Below are positions 50,401-59,895 of a stretch of DNA of 64,000 nucleotides, one piece after another. Under the pieces are notes generated by a model. The model ran no database searches. It saw only the letters and a list, made by a program, of their open reading frames with translations, and was not told the origin of the DNA. This DNA is from CAYRLW01 sp964425215 (lineage in GTDB: Bacteria > Spirochaetota > Spirochaetia > Treponematales > Breznakiellaceae): positions 7,659-71,658 of the forward strand of contig CAYRLW010000013.1 in NCBI GenBank assembly GCA_964425215.1, given 5' to 3'. Within the stretch, counting starts at the first letter, position 1. Each line of letters begins with the position of its first letter. The position numbers and the translations under genes were made by a program.

Positions 50401-53346
50401 ATGGCGGGAACGGTCCTTAAGGGAACCCTACGGCTCGATATAGACCCCATCGGTTTGAACGTGACCCTGGTATTTACCCCCTCGAAGGATGGGTCCGAAT
50501 GGAACGCCGAGGGCCTTCTTAAATTATTAGGAGAAAAACGCGTATCCCCCCTTCCGCTTCCCCGCCTGTTGGAAGAAACCCTTCAAAAAGCAACCAAATC
50601 AAAGACTACGTTTTCCGCGGTCCTTTGTCAGGGGGTGCCCCCCGAGGCTCCGGTTCCAGAGCGGGTTATTTGGGCCGATCTCCCCGTGCCGGAGGATTTA
50701 GCGGATGCGGTAAAGGAACTCCTGGCCTCCGCGCCCCCACCGTCGTTGTACCGCCTTCGCGTTGAAAAAATTAAACGGGAAACCATCGTCAAAAAACCCG
50801 GTCCCTTACCCTTTCTTCCCCCAAAAGAAGAGGTGGTGGTGACGTGGGATAAACGGGAGACCAAGGAAGCCGTAACGGTGGATCCGGAGCTGGTGGATCA
50901 ACTGTACGCCCCCGCGGGGAGCAAGGTCGGTACCCTTAGTCCGCCAAAGCCGGGTAAACCGGGGAAGAGCGTTTTCGGTAAGCCCATCCCCCCCGCTATG
51001 GATGGGGACCCCCAGTTTCTTTTGGGGGAGGGGCTTGTACGGGATAAAAACGAGGTACGTTCTACTGTTTCCGGCCTGGTAAGGATTGGAAAAAATTGGG
51101 CCGATATCCTTCCGCTGGCCAAACCGTCTTGGAAGGTGGAGCGGGGAAACGACGGGGCTACCCTGTATTTGTACTTTAAACCCGGGGACCGTCGGTTTCC
51201 CCTGCCCCCGGTTTCGGAAATTGTGGAAGCCGCTAAGGCCCTGGGGGCCACGGAATCGTCCCTGGTTGCCCCAGCGGATATCGAAGGGGTCATGACGAGG
51301 GCTATGGAGACCCACGAAGAGCCCCCACCCTTCCCCTTATCCCTGCGGGTAGACGGGGAAGCTCGGGTAGACGTCTCATCCGACAGGCTCCAGGCCCTTT
51401 TGTATATGCGTAAGGGGGTCGGTGGAGGGCTCCCCCTGGATCTCAAGAAGGTCTCCCAGGTTATCCGGGACGCGCGGCTTAAAAGCTTTAACGCCGAACA
51501 GGTAAAAAAGGATATTTTGGATTTTTTTCACGGGAATACGGTAGAACTGCGGGATTACGTTCTGGCGGAAGGGAAGAGTCCCACCCGGGGCACGGATAAG
51601 GAAATAAAACTATTAGTTCAAGTCCTGCCGGAGGATAAACGAAGCGAATTTATCCAAAGAATAGGCGTTTCGTTGGGGAAAAATCTTTGGGCCGATGGGG
51701 AGCGGGGCTTTTCTATCGACACGGTAACCGATGCGGCGCTGGTTAAAAAGGACACGGTGGTAGCCCAAATTAGTTCCGGTTCCCCCGGGACGGATGGGTT
51801 GGACGTTTATGGTCAGGTTCTGCCGGGGCTTCCGGGAAACGATCCGGAATTAAAACTCTTTGACGGTCTGGTCCTTCGGGGGACAAACCTGGTGGCCGAA
51901 AAAGAGGGTCTCCTTCTGCTCCAAAGGGAGGGAAACCGTTGTTCCGGCGGGGTGGTAGAGTATCGGGATGCGCTGATCCAGGTTACCGTTTCTCCCGACG
52001 GCATGACCGCTATCCTTACCCTGGAAAAAGAATTAGGGGCGGGGCTTCCCCTTAGCGCCGAACGCATTAATAAGGCCCTGGCGGAAGCGGGGGTACAGCG
52101 GGGTATTGACGGTTCGGAGGTGGCGGAAGCCCTTCGGATGGCCATGGAACGGGGAAATTGTCCCCCACGAATCGTCGCCCGGGGTGAAGGGCCGGTACCC
52201 AAGGGGGGGCTAGCCCTTCGGTGGCTTATCAATTTTGCTCCTCAACCGGTAACCCTGCGGGAAGATGGCCGGTCGGATTATAAGAACCAGAAGCGGTTTG
52301 TGGCGGTTTCCGAGGGCCAAGCCTTGGCGGAACTGGTAAGGCAGGGTAGCCAAGGGAAAGAGGGTTTTACCGTTCAAGGAAAGACCCTGGCTCCGGAAGC
52401 GGAGCCCCAAACCGCTGGTCCTGTGGCGGACCACGACGAAACGATTCGGGAGGAGCCCATCGATGGGGGTGTCCGTTGGATCGCCGCTCGTTCCGGGGAA
52501 CTGCGGTTTGAGGAAAACCACGGGACCATTTCTTCGATACATACGGTCCCTGGGGACGTGGGGCTCGCCACGGGGAACCTTAATTTTCCCGGGGAAATTC
52601 GCATAGCCGGGAAAATCAGCCCCGGGTATACGGTCGTCGCGGGGGGCGACGTTATCGTCCAAGGGGTAGTCGAGGCCGCCCTCGTTTCCGCCGGTGGCAG
52701 GGCGGTGATAGGTCAAGGGATAATCGGGGCGGGGAAGGGGATAGTCCGGTCCCGCCGGACGATTGACGCGGCCTTTGTGGAACAGGCCACCCTTTTAGCG
52801 GTGGAAGATATACGGGTAAAGAACAGCTGTCTTCTTTGCAACATAAAAACCAACGGCAAACTCTATTTGGCCGGCGAAAAGGGCGGCCTGGTTGGGGGGC
52901 TCTGCAGGGCCCGGATGGGGGTCGACGCCGCGACCGTGGGATCCGAACGGGGATCCCGAACGGAAATATCCTTTGGACAGGATTATTTGGTCATGGATCA
53001 AATAGAAACCACGGAACGGGAAACCGAGAAGATAAAGAAGGCCCTGCTGGAACTGGAAAAGCGTCTTAAGCAAAACATTACCACTCCGGTCCCCTTGGAA
53101 GCCCTGCGGGCGGAAAAGGTGAAATTGATGAAATTGCTGGAAAAATATGGAATCCGCCTGTTTACCCTCCGGGAAAAGTACGAAGAACACCACGCCGGCG
53201 AGATCCGCGTTCGGGGTACCATCTTCCCGGGGGTGGTTATGGAAAGCCACGGCCGCTATTATGAGGTAACCCAAAAAAGAAGCCGGGTTGTGTTTTATTT
53301 TGACCGGGAGCTGGGACGGATTCAAGAAAAACCCCTCACGGTGTAG
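50401..53346 (+). CDS. FapA/DUF342-family protein
   Basis: 981 residues. It contains three repeats of the DUF342 beta-helix type: APAGSKVGTLSPPKPGKPGKSVFGKPI (first), ISSGSPGTDGLDVYGQVLPGLPGNDPEL (second) and RQGSQGKEGFTVQGKTLAPEAE (third), each with the G-T/G-x-D-G-x-x-V-x-G-x-x-L pattern. The C-terminal beta-helix (GEIRIAGKISPGYTVVAGGDVIVQGVV) is followed by a coiled coil (about 860-925) and a closing beta segment. Most DUF342 proteins have a single such repeat, so this one is expanded. FapA regulates polar localisation of flagellar regulators in Vibrio. A similar flagellar role here is inference. RBS GGGAG. Confidence 0.85.
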   Translation: MAGTVLKGTLRLDIDPIGLNVTLVFTPSKDGSEWNAEGLLKLLGEKRVSPLPLPRLLEETLQKATKSKTTFSAVLCQGVPPEAPVPERVIWADLPVPEDLADAVKELLASAPPPSLYRLRVEKIKRETIVKKPGPLPFLPPKEEVVVTWDKRETKEAVTVDPELVDQLYAPAGSKVGTLSPPKPGKPGKSVFGKPIPPAMDGDPQFLLGEGLVRDKNEVRSTVSGLVRIGKNWADILPLAKPSWKVERGNDGATLYLYFKPGDRRFPLPPVSEIVEAAKALGATESSLVAPADIEGVMTRAMETHEEPPPFPLSLRVDGEARVDVSSDRLQALLYMRKGVGGGLPLDLKKVSQVIRDARLKSFNAEQVKKDILDFFHGNTVELRDYVLAEGKSPTRGTDKEIKLLVQVLPEDKRSEFIQRIGVSLGKNLWADGERGFSIDTVTDAALVKKDTVVAQISSGSPGTDGLDVYGQVLPGLPGNDPELKLFDGLVLRGTNLVAEKEGLLLLQREGNRCSGGVVEYRDALIQVTVSPDGMTAILTLEKELGAGLPLSAERINKALAEAGVQRGIDGSEVAEALRMAMERGNCPPRIVARGEGPVPKGGLALRWLINFAPQPVTLREDGRSDYKNQKRFVAVSEGQALAELVRQGSQGKEGFTVQGKTLAPEAEPQTAGPVADHDETIREEPIDGGVRWIAARSGELRFEENHGTISSIHTVPGDVGLATGNLNFPGEIRIAGKISPGYTVVAGGDVIVQGVVEAALVSAGGRAVIGQGIIGAGKGIVRSRRTIDAAFVEQATLLAVEDIRVKNSCLLCNIKTNGKLYLAGEKGGLVGGLCRARMGVDAATVGSERGSRTEISFGQDYLVMDQIETTERETEKIKKALLELEKRLKQNITTPVPLEALRAEKVKLMKLLEKYGIRLFTLREKYEEHHAGEIRVRGTIFPGVVMESHGRYYEVTQKRSRVVFYFDRELGRIQEKPLTV

Positions 53347-53373
53347 GGGAATTCCCTGGGGACGAGGTATACC

Positions 53374-54408
53374 ATGAGTTTAACCGTAGCGTATCCTTCC
53401 TGGCTTAAGCCCGAAATTATACCGGGTCTGCCGTTCCGCTGGTACGGCTTGATGTATTTGATAGCCTTCGGGATCGCGTATCTTTTGTTTAGAAAGCAGG
53501 TCCGTGAACGTTCCTACCCCCTAAACGACGATCAAATTTCATCGCTCTTTTTTTGGATTATCCTCGGCTTGCTCATCGGTGCCCGGCTGTTCGCTACCAT
53601 CGTCTACGATACCAGCGGTATATACCTGCAAAAGCCCTATCTGGTGTTTTGGCCCTTCGACGGGAACCGCTTTGTGGGGCTCCAGGGCATGAGTTACCAC
53701 GGTGGCCTTCTGGGGGCTACGGCGGCCCTGATCATCTACTGCGTTCTCCGGCGTATAGACGTTCGGGACGTGGGGGATATGCTCGCTACCGCGGTTCCCC
53801 TGGGGTATACCTTTGGCCGGTTGGGGAATTTTATCAACGGGGAACTGTACGGCCGGGTTACCGCCGCTCCCTGGGGAATGATTTTTCCCCACGCCGAACG
53901 GTTTTCTACCCGGTTGGATTGGGTTCGGTCCATCGCCGAAAAAACGGGCATTCCTTTGACGGACCCCAGCGGGATGGTCAATCTGCCCCGGCATCCGTCC
54001 CAGCTCTACGAGGCCCTTTTTGAAGGAGTATTCCTCTGGCTCGTGCTGTGGCTGTGGCGAAAAAAACGGCCCTATAAGGGTTTTATGATCGGCCTCTACG
54101 TGGTAGGGTACGGGCTAATCCGTTTTGTAATCGAATATTTCCGGGAACCCGACGCCGATTTGGGGTACCGAATCGAGCTGGTAAAAACGGGGATTCCTCC
54201 GGCTCTCTTTTCTTCCCCGTTTAATTTTTCTACCGGTCAGATCCTCTGTTTTTTAATGATCCTTGGGGGCATCCTTTGGCTTATCATCGCCGCTCGGCTT
54301 CCCCGGGGAAAAGAACCGGCAGGAGCTTCGGTACAATACACGGGGACGTCGGCAAAGGGAAATGAAAAAAAGAAAGAGGGGAGAAAACTGCGGAAAAAAT
54401 TGCGATAG
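53374..54408 (+). CDS. lgt: Prolipoprotein diacylglyceryl transferase
   Basis: 344 residues with seven membrane helices. Signature motifs: PFRWYGLMYLIAFGIAY, GLQGMSYHGGLLGA (His of the active site), GRLGNFINGELYGRVT (the invariant Lgt motif with Arg and Asn) and HPSQLYEALFEG. It transfers diacylglycerol from phosphatidylglycerol to the lipobox Cys. It lies 27 bases after the FapA-like gene. The C-terminal 35 residues are Lys-rich and extra to the family. Confidence 0.96.
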   Translation: MSLTVAYPSWLKPEIIPGLPFRWYGLMYLIAFGIAYLLFRKQVRERSYPLNDDQISSLFFWIILGLLIGARLFATIVYDTSGIYLQKPYLVFWPFDGNRFVGLQGMSYHGGLLGATAALIIYCVLRRIDVRDVGDMLATAVPLGYTFGRLGNFINGELYGRVTAAPWGMIFPHAERFSTRLDWVRSIAEKTGIPLTDPSGMVNLPRHPSQLYEALFEGVFLWLVLWLWRKKRPYKGFMIGLYVVGYGLIRFVIEYFREPDADLGYRIELVKTGIPPALFSSPFNFSTGQILCFLMILGGILWLIIAARLPRGKEPAGASVQYTGTSAKGNEKKKEGRKLRKKLR

Positions 54409-54423
54409 AAAGGAGGAACGGGT

Positions 54424-55365
54424 ATGGGGGATGTAAAATCCAAAGTGGTGCTCGTAACCGGCGGTGCCAGCGGTATCGGCCGCCTGGTAGCCCTGGACTT
54501 GGCCCAACGGGGTGGGAGGGTCGTGGTTTGGGACTTGAACGAAAGGGCCCTAAAGGCACTCGAAGCCGAGGCTTCCGCCCGGAATCTGGTGCTTACCACC
54601 ATGGTTTGCGACGTTTCGGACCGAAACGCGGTGTACCACCAGGCGGAACGTATCCAATCCACCCTGGGACCGGTGGACGTGTTGGTGAACAACGCGGGCA
54701 TCGTGGCGGGTAAGCCCTTTTTAAAGACCGCTGATGAACGGATCCTTAAAACTATGGAAGTGAACGTCTTCTCCCATTTTTGGACCCTCAAGGCCTTCCT
54801 TCCCTCCATGATAGAACGGAACCAGGGCCATATCGTTACCGTTTCTTCCGCCGCGGGGATTATCGGGGTAACCGGTTTGGCCGATTATTCGGCGGAAAAA
54901 TTCGCCGTTTTTGGGCTCCACGAGGCCATCCGTATGGAACTGCGGCGCCAACGGAGCGCTGTTCAAACCACGGTGGTGTGTCCGTTTTTTATCGATACGG
55001 GGATGTTCGCGGGGGTCAAGACCCGGTTCCCCTTCCTTCTGCCGATTCTGAAAAGCGATTACGCCGCCCGGCGCATCGTTCAAAGCATCCTTAAAAACAA
55101 AAAACGGCTTATCATGCCCCGGTTCGTCTACGCGGTGTACCTGCTCCGGCTCCTTCCCGTGGGGGTCTTCGACGCCATGGCGGACTTTTTTGGGGTCAAC
55201 CGGTCCATGGACAGCTTTACCGGCCGAGCCCCCACCGCCGATTTGGCCGCTTCTACCGCTTCCTCCGCCGGTACCGCTTCTACCGGCTCTTCCGCTTCCG
55301 GTACCGTTTCTTCTGGGGATAACGCTTCCGGCGACTCTTCCGGCTCCGGAGGGTCGATCGTATGA
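54424..55365 (+). CDS. Short-chain dehydrogenase with low-complexity tail
   Basis: 313 residues. SDR fold: VLVTGGASGIGRLVALDLAQRGG, NNAGIVAGKPF, Ser in VTVSSAAGIIG, and YSAEKFAVFG (Tyr-x3-Lys). Followed by a basic membrane-proximal region (LIMPRFVYAVYLLRLLPVGVFDAMADFFGV), as in human retinol/fatty acyl SDR 16C-like enzymes. The last 45 residues are a Ser/Gly/Ala-rich linker. It is paired with an aldehyde dehydrogenase by a 4-base overlap, suggesting alcohol to aldehyde to acid oxidation, perhaps of fatty aldehydes. AAAGGAGG precedes ATG 54424. Confidence 0.85.
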   Translation: MGDVKSKVVLVTGGASGIGRLVALDLAQRGGRVVVWDLNERALKALEAEASARNLVLTTMVCDVSDRNAVYHQAERIQSTLGPVDVLVNNAGIVAGKPFLKTADERILKTMEVNVFSHFWTLKAFLPSMIERNQGHIVTVSSAAGIIGVTGLADYSAEKFAVFGLHEAIRMELRRQRSAVQTTVVCPFFIDTGMFAGVKTRFPFLLPILKSDYAARRIVQSILKNKKRLIMPRFVYAVYLLRLLPVGVFDAMADFFGVNRSMDSFTGRAPTADLAASTASSAGTASTGSSASGTVSSGDNASGDSSGSGGSIV

Positions 55366-56867
55366 ACACCCCCGAGGATGTTGTAGAAAAGATCAATTCC
55401 GCCCGGAAAGCCCAGACGATCTGGGCCGCCCTGCCCTTTGCCGAACGGTCCCGGCGGCTTAAGCCCGTAGAAGCGTATTTGGCCGACCATGGGGACGAGT
55501 TGGCGGATCTGATTTGTCGAGATAACGGGAAAACCCGTATCGACGCCCTGGCGACGGAGATCCTCCCCGCGGCGATGGCCCTGCGGTATTACCGAAAAAA
55601 GGGCCGCCGTTTTTTAGCCCCCCGGCGTATTCACGGGGGCAACATTATGATGTTCAACAAACGGAGCTACCTGATCTACGAACCCTACGGCGTGGTGGGC
55701 ATCATTTCTCCCTGGAATTATCCCTTCTCGATCCCCTTTTCCGAGGTTGTTATGGCCCTTTTGGCGGGAAACGGGGTAGTTTTAAAAACCGCTTCGGATA
55801 CGCCCCAGGTGGGCCAGGCCCTAGGGACCCTATTTTCTCAAATCGACCTTCCCCCGGGGCTTTTCGCGTACGTTTCTCTGCCGGGAAAAGAGGCGGGACC
55901 CGCTTTTATTAACGGGGGGATCGATAAACTCTTTTTTACCGGTTCCACCGCCGTGGGACGGCAACTGATGGCCCTGGGGGCTCCGCGTTTACTGCCCCTG
56001 GTGTTGGAGCTGGGGGGTGCAGACGCGGCTCTGGTCCGCGCGGACGCGGATCTGGACCGGGCGGCTTTGGGCATCCTCTGGGCGGGGTTTTCAAACGCTG
56101 GCCAATCCTGCGGAGGGGTCCAGCGGGTGCTGGTCCATCGGGGGGTGTACGAACCGTTTTTAGAAAAACTGGGTCAACGGGTACGTTCCCTCCGTCTGGG
56201 CCCCCCTTCCGCGTGGACCACCGATATGGGCCCCATGACCACAGCGCGCCAAAAGGCGACGGTTCGGGACCAGGTTCGGCGGTGCTTGGGTTCCGGGGCC
56301 CGGATTGTCGCCCAGAGCGAAGGTGGGGATTTGGAGGGTGATGGGCTCGAGATGGGAGCCCTGGTTCTTGCTGACGTACGGGCGGATATGCCGATTATGG
56401 AGGAAGAAATTTTCGGTCCCGTGGTGGCGGTTATTCCCGTCGCGGATGACCAGGAAGCCCTGGAAATAGCGAACCGGTCGTCCTACGGCCTTACGGGTTC
56501 CATCTGGACCCGGGATCGACGCCAAGCCAGAAAACTGGCCCAGGCCCTCAACGCCGGAGCTATAATGGTAAACGATCACCTCATGTCCCACGGTCTGGCG
56601 GAAACCCCCTGGGGCGGGTTTGGAGATTCGGGTCTGGGCCGTACCCACGGAGAATTGGGCTTCCACGAAATGCTAAAAACCAAGGTGGTGGTGGAGGATA
56701 TCCTTCCGGGGGCAAGGAAAAATATTTGGTGGCATCCCTATTCTGAATCGGTGTACCGGGGTCTTAGGAGTATCCTTACGTTTTTATACGGAAGCGATTG
56801 GAAGAAGCGGCTGGCCGCTGTCCCTGGACTGGTAAAAATCTTCTTCCGGTATTGGGATAGAAGCTAG
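55362..56867 (+). CDS. Aldehyde dehydrogenase
   Basis: 501 residues. IISPWNYPFSIPFSEVVMALLAGN, FTGSTAVGRQLM (NAD-binding), catalytic Glu216 in LVLELGG, Cys250 in NAGQSCGG and IMEEEIFGPVVAVIPV. C-terminal WGGFGDSGLGRTHGELGFHEMLKTK and a hydrophobic tail fit membrane-associated fatty-aldehyde dehydrogenases. It likely oxidises the aldehyde produced by the overlapping SDR gene. The usual LELGGKD is replaced by LELGGAD, removing a Lys whose role is in cofactor binding in some members. Confidence 0.92.
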   Translation: MNTPEDVVEKINSARKAQTIWAALPFAERSRRLKPVEAYLADHGDELADLICRDNGKTRIDALATEILPAAMALRYYRKKGRRFLAPRRIHGGNIMMFNKRSYLIYEPYGVVGIISPWNYPFSIPFSEVVMALLAGNGVVLKTASDTPQVGQALGTLFSQIDLPPGLFAYVSLPGKEAGPAFINGGIDKLFFTGSTAVGRQLMALGAPRLLPLVLELGGADAALVRADADLDRAALGILWAGFSNAGQSCGGVQRVLVHRGVYEPFLEKLGQRVRSLRLGPPSAWTTDMGPMTTARQKATVRDQVRRCLGSGARIVAQSEGGDLEGDGLEMGALVLADVRADMPIMEEEIFGPVVAVIPVADDQEALEIANRSSYGLTGSIWTRDRRQARKLAQALNAGAIMVNDHLMSHGLAETPWGGFGDSGLGRTHGELGFHEMLKTKVVVEDILPGARKNIWWHPYSESVYRGLRSILTFLYGSDWKKRLAAVPGLVKIFFRYWDRS

Positions 56868-56892
56868 GGACCTTTTCCGGTATATTCAATCC

Positions 56893-57816
56893 ATGGACGT
56901 GATCAACCAGGTACTGGTACTTTTTTTTCTGATGTTCATCGGGTTTGTCGGTCGAAAAGTCGCCGTCATTACCCACGAAATGGTATCCCAATTTACCGTT
57001 TTTGTACTTAATTTTTCCCTGCCCGCGTTGATCCTGGTGTCCCTCCAAAGGGATTTTAGCCCCGCCCTTCTGGGACAAGCGGGGATTACGCTGGTCCTTT
57101 CGTTTTCCGTGTACGCCCTTTCTTTTGCCCTGGCGGCTATCTATCCCCGCTTGCTCGGCCTGTCGCCCCAGGAACGGGGGGTCCACCGGTACGCGGTCAT
57201 TTTTTCCAACGTGGGATTTATGGGGTACCCCGTGGTGGCCGCAGTCCTGGGGGAAGCGGCGCTCTTTAACCTGGCTATCTACAATATTCCCTTTAATATC
57301 CTTGCCTTTTCTATCGGCGCGTGGCTTATCGCCAAGGAGGGGCGCAGACCCCTCTCCCTCTCTTGGAAGACCTTTATCAACCCCAGCGTGGTAGCCACGG
57401 TGATCGGCTTTATCTGTTTTTTAGCCACGATTCGGTTCCCTGGCCCCCTGTTTCAAACCTTAAAAATGACCGGCGATATAACCAGCCCCCTGTCTATGAT
57501 TTTGGTAGGGGCCATACTGGCGGATATGAACGGCCGGCGTGTTTTTGGCAACTGGAGATACTACGTAACCGTGGTGCTCCGCCTGGCCCTTATACCCCTA
57601 GCGGTGGGAACCCTGCTGTATCTGTTGGGCCTTCGGGGCCTCTTGTTTTCCCTTCCGGTCCTGGTCACCGCTATGCCCATCGCCGCTAACACCACTATTT
57701 TAGCGTCGGTCTACCAGGGCGATACGGAGGGTTCCAGCGCGTTGGTATTTATTTCTACCCTTCTCTGTGTGATAACTATCCCTGTTGTGGCTATACTTAT
57801 ACAATATGGAGCCTAG
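56893..57816 (+). CDS. AEC-family (auxin efflux carrier-like) transporter
   Basis: 307 residues with about ten helices. Opening VINQVLVLFFLMFIGFVGRKVAVI, a conserved NVGFMGYPVVAAVLGEAALF and the late PVLVTAMPIAANTTILASVYQGD segments are typical of bacterial AEC permeases, which often carry malate or malonate. Substrate unknown. The last ten bases overlap the downstream cNMP-binding protein gene. Confidence 0.88.
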   Translation: MDVINQVLVLFFLMFIGFVGRKVAVITHEMVSQFTVFVLNFSLPALILVSLQRDFSPALLGQAGITLVLSFSVYALSFALAAIYPRLLGLSPQERGVHRYAVIFSNVGFMGYPVVAAVLGEAALFNLAIYNIPFNILAFSIGAWLIAKEGRRPLSLSWKTFINPSVVATVIGFICFLATIRFPGPLFQTLKMTGDITSPLSMILVGAILADMNGRRVFGNWRYYVTVVLRLALIPLAVGTLLYLLGLRGLLFSLPVLVTAMPIAANTTILASVYQGDTEGSSALVFISTLLCVITIPVVAILIQYGA

Positions 57817-58825
57817 CGTGGCCGTAACCGGGGATGGGGATCTCCTTCAACATACGGAAGTTCTTAGAAACACGGACCTTTTTAAGGGTCTGTCGGAACA
57901 AGATCTGGGGTACGTAATTTCCCGGATGAGTGTTATACCCCTACAAAAGGGAGAACGGCTTTTTTCTTCCGGCCAGCGGGCGGACCGCTGTTATATCCTA
58001 AAGAGCGGGTCTATCCGGGTTTTTAAACGGCTGGAAGACGGGGTTATCGACGATTTAGCGGTGTTCACGCCCCCGGATGTGCTGGGAGATTTTGATTTTG
58101 CCCGCAGGGCCCTCTACGACGCCTGCGCCGAGGCTCGGGAAACTTCGGTGGTCTGGGCTTTTCCGGGTTTAACCTATGATATGGATACCCTGGCCCATGA
58201 GGCCCCCGAGCCGATAGCCCAGGTGAACCTCCGCTCTCTGGTGATGATTTCCGGCCGACTTCGGGCGACCCAGCGGCTCATATCCGAAAACGCCCCCTGG
58301 GTACAGGAACTGCGCCGCCGTTCTTTTGAGGACCCCGGAACGGGATTGTGGAACCGGTCATTTTTAGACGAAGAACTATCAAAAAACCCGGAGGCTCCCT
58401 TTTCGCTTATCCTGTTTAAACCCGATCGGTTTAAAATATTGGTCGACAGCCGGGGCCACGCGGCGGGGGACGAAGGGATGATCAAAATCGCCGCAATCCT
58501 AAAGGAGACGGTACGCGGAAGGGGAACCGGCTGGGCTCTCCGGCTTAAGAGCAACGAAGTAGCCCTGGCGCTTCCCCAGTGTACGGGTGCCGAGGCCCAA
58601 TCGATTGCCCAGGAGGTTCGGAGGGCCATCGAGTCGCTGGAACCGGTTCCCGCTTCCGGGGATTTTCCTCCCTTCGTCTTTACAGCCTCCGCCTGTTTTG
58701 GAGTATGGCCGGAAGATATGGCTCCGTGGACTGATTTTTTCTCCGCCCTATACAATCTTCTGCTAGAGACGTGGCGGAATTCGGAGCCCCGATTGGTTCG
58801 TTTAGGTCAAGGACCCCTGGTATGA
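57806..58825 (+). CDS. Cyclic-nucleotide-binding protein with degenerate GGDEF domain
   Basis: 339 residues from ATG 57806 (the frame extends to 57785 without homology). cNMP-binding domain (about 20-135): LFKGLSEQDLGYVISRMSVIPLQKGERLFSSGQRADRCYILKSGSI, DVLGDFDF. GGDEF-like domain (about 180-335): PGTGLWNRSFLDEEL, ... GHAAGDEGMIKIAAIL, but the signature position reads RLKSNEVALAL in place of R-x-GGDEF. It should not make cyclic-di-GMP and may sense or scaffold. Its TGA overlaps the start of an apparently active paralogue. Confidence 0.85.
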   Translation: MEPSVAVTGDGDLLQHTEVLRNTDLFKGLSEQDLGYVISRMSVIPLQKGERLFSSGQRADRCYILKSGSIRVFKRLEDGVIDDLAVFTPPDVLGDFDFARRALYDACAEARETSVVWAFPGLTYDMDTLAHEAPEPIAQVNLRSLVMISGRLRATQRLISENAPWVQELRRRSFEDPGTGLWNRSFLDEELSKNPEAPFSLILFKPDRFKILVDSRGHAAGDEGMIKIAAILKETVRGRGTGWALRLKSNEVALALPQCTGAEAQSIAQEVRRAIESLEPVPASGDFPPFVFTASACFGVWPEDMAPWTDFFSALYNLLLETWRNSEPRLVRLGQGPLV

Positions 58826-59814
58826 GCGGATCCCTGGTCTTTGACGGAGCCTTAAGTTCCTGGCCCCTTTTTACGGGGATGACCGACGAGGAAATTCAGC
58901 GGCTTACCCTGCTTTTACAGCGCCAACGGTATCCCCAGGGGAGCCTGGTATTTCGGGAGGGGGATAGGGGGGACGCCCTGTTTATCGTCCTTTCCGGAAG
59001 GATTTTAGCCACGGCTCTGCAAAACGATGGAAGCCCCCGGAAGGTGTACGAGTTTGTGGCCGGTAATTTTTTTGGAGAAATGGCCATTATCGAGGAAGCC
59101 CCCCGGACGGCCTCCTGTGTAGCCCTGGAGGATTCGGAACTGCTGGTGCTACAGGGAACGGATTTTTACCGCCTGGTGGCCGAAAATCCCCGGCTGGCAA
59201 ATAAATTATTGCTTTCCATCGGGACGGTTATGACTTCTTGGCTGGATGAATCCTCCAAGTTTTTAAACGATTTGGTTCGGTGGGGCGAAACCGCTCGGAA
59301 ACGGGCGGTTACCGACGAATTGACGGGGCTGTATAACCGCCGATTTTTGGAAGAGACCCTGGCGAATCGATTCTCCCAGGGGGCTGTGGGACGGCGAAAA
59401 ATGGCCCTGTTGATGATGGATTTAGACCGTATTCACGGGATAAACGACCGTTACGGCAACGTTTCGGGGGATAGGGTGATTGTCCATGCGGCCCAAACCT
59501 TCCGGGGCGTTCTGCGGGAGGACGCGGTGGCGGCCCGGCTAGCGGGGGACGAATTCGCCGTTTTACTCCCCGATACGGATACGATGGTAGCCCAGGATGT
59601 GGCCCAGAGGCTTAGGCTGGAACTATCCCATTCGACTATTCGGCTCCCCTCGATACCAGAAGAACTATCCGTACGGGTCAGCATCGGGATCGCCATTGCC
59701 CCCGACCACGCCACCGATCCGGTGACCCTCTTTTCCGCCGCCGACGGGGCTCTACGGCGGGCTAAGGACCTGGGCCGGGACCGGGTCATTATACAGGGCC
59801 AAGGAATAGGGTAG
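58822..59814 (+). CDS. Cyclic-nucleotide-binding diguanylate cyclase
   Basis: 330 residues from ATG 58822, overlapping the upstream TGA. cNMP-binding domain (about 8-130: WPLFTGMTDEEIQRLTLLLQRQRYPQGSLVFREGDRGDALFIVLSG, NFFGEMAIIEEAPRTASC). GGDEF domain (about 160-330): DELTGLYNRRFLEETL, MMDLDRIHGINDRYGNVSGD and RLAGDEFAVLLPD. The AGDEF variant is generally active. The inhibitory I-site RxxD is not conserved (RED-A before VAARL). It is likely a cNMP-tuned cyclic-di-GMP synthase paired with the inactive upstream protein. Confidence 0.9.
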   Translation: MSGSLVFDGALSSWPLFTGMTDEEIQRLTLLLQRQRYPQGSLVFREGDRGDALFIVLSGRILATALQNDGSPRKVYEFVAGNFFGEMAIIEEAPRTASCVALEDSELLVLQGTDFYRLVAENPRLANKLLLSIGTVMTSWLDESSKFLNDLVRWGETARKRAVTDELTGLYNRRFLEETLANRFSQGAVGRRKMALLMMDLDRIHGINDRYGNVSGDRVIVHAAQTFRGVLREDAVAARLAGDEFAVLLPDTDTMVAQDVAQRLRLELSHSTIRLPSIPEELSVRVSIGIAIAPDHATDPVTLFSAADGALRRAKDLGRDRVIIQGQGIG

Positions 59815-59858
59815 GATCAAGTAACAGGGTAGGGCTAAGGAACAGGGTAGGGCTAATA
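59805..59858 (+). repeat. Three 18-bp tandem repeats
   Basis: AATAGGGTAGGATCAAGT (59805-59822), AACAGGGTAGGGCTAAGG (59823-59840) and AACAGGGTAGGGCTAATA (59841-59858) form a tandem array that starts inside the last codons of the cyclase gene and crosses its TAG stop. Each unit carries an in-frame TAG or TAA. Confidence 0.8.
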
Positions 59859-59895
59859 ACCAGGGCCCTTTTAAAAGCTTTTTAGGAGGTTCCCC

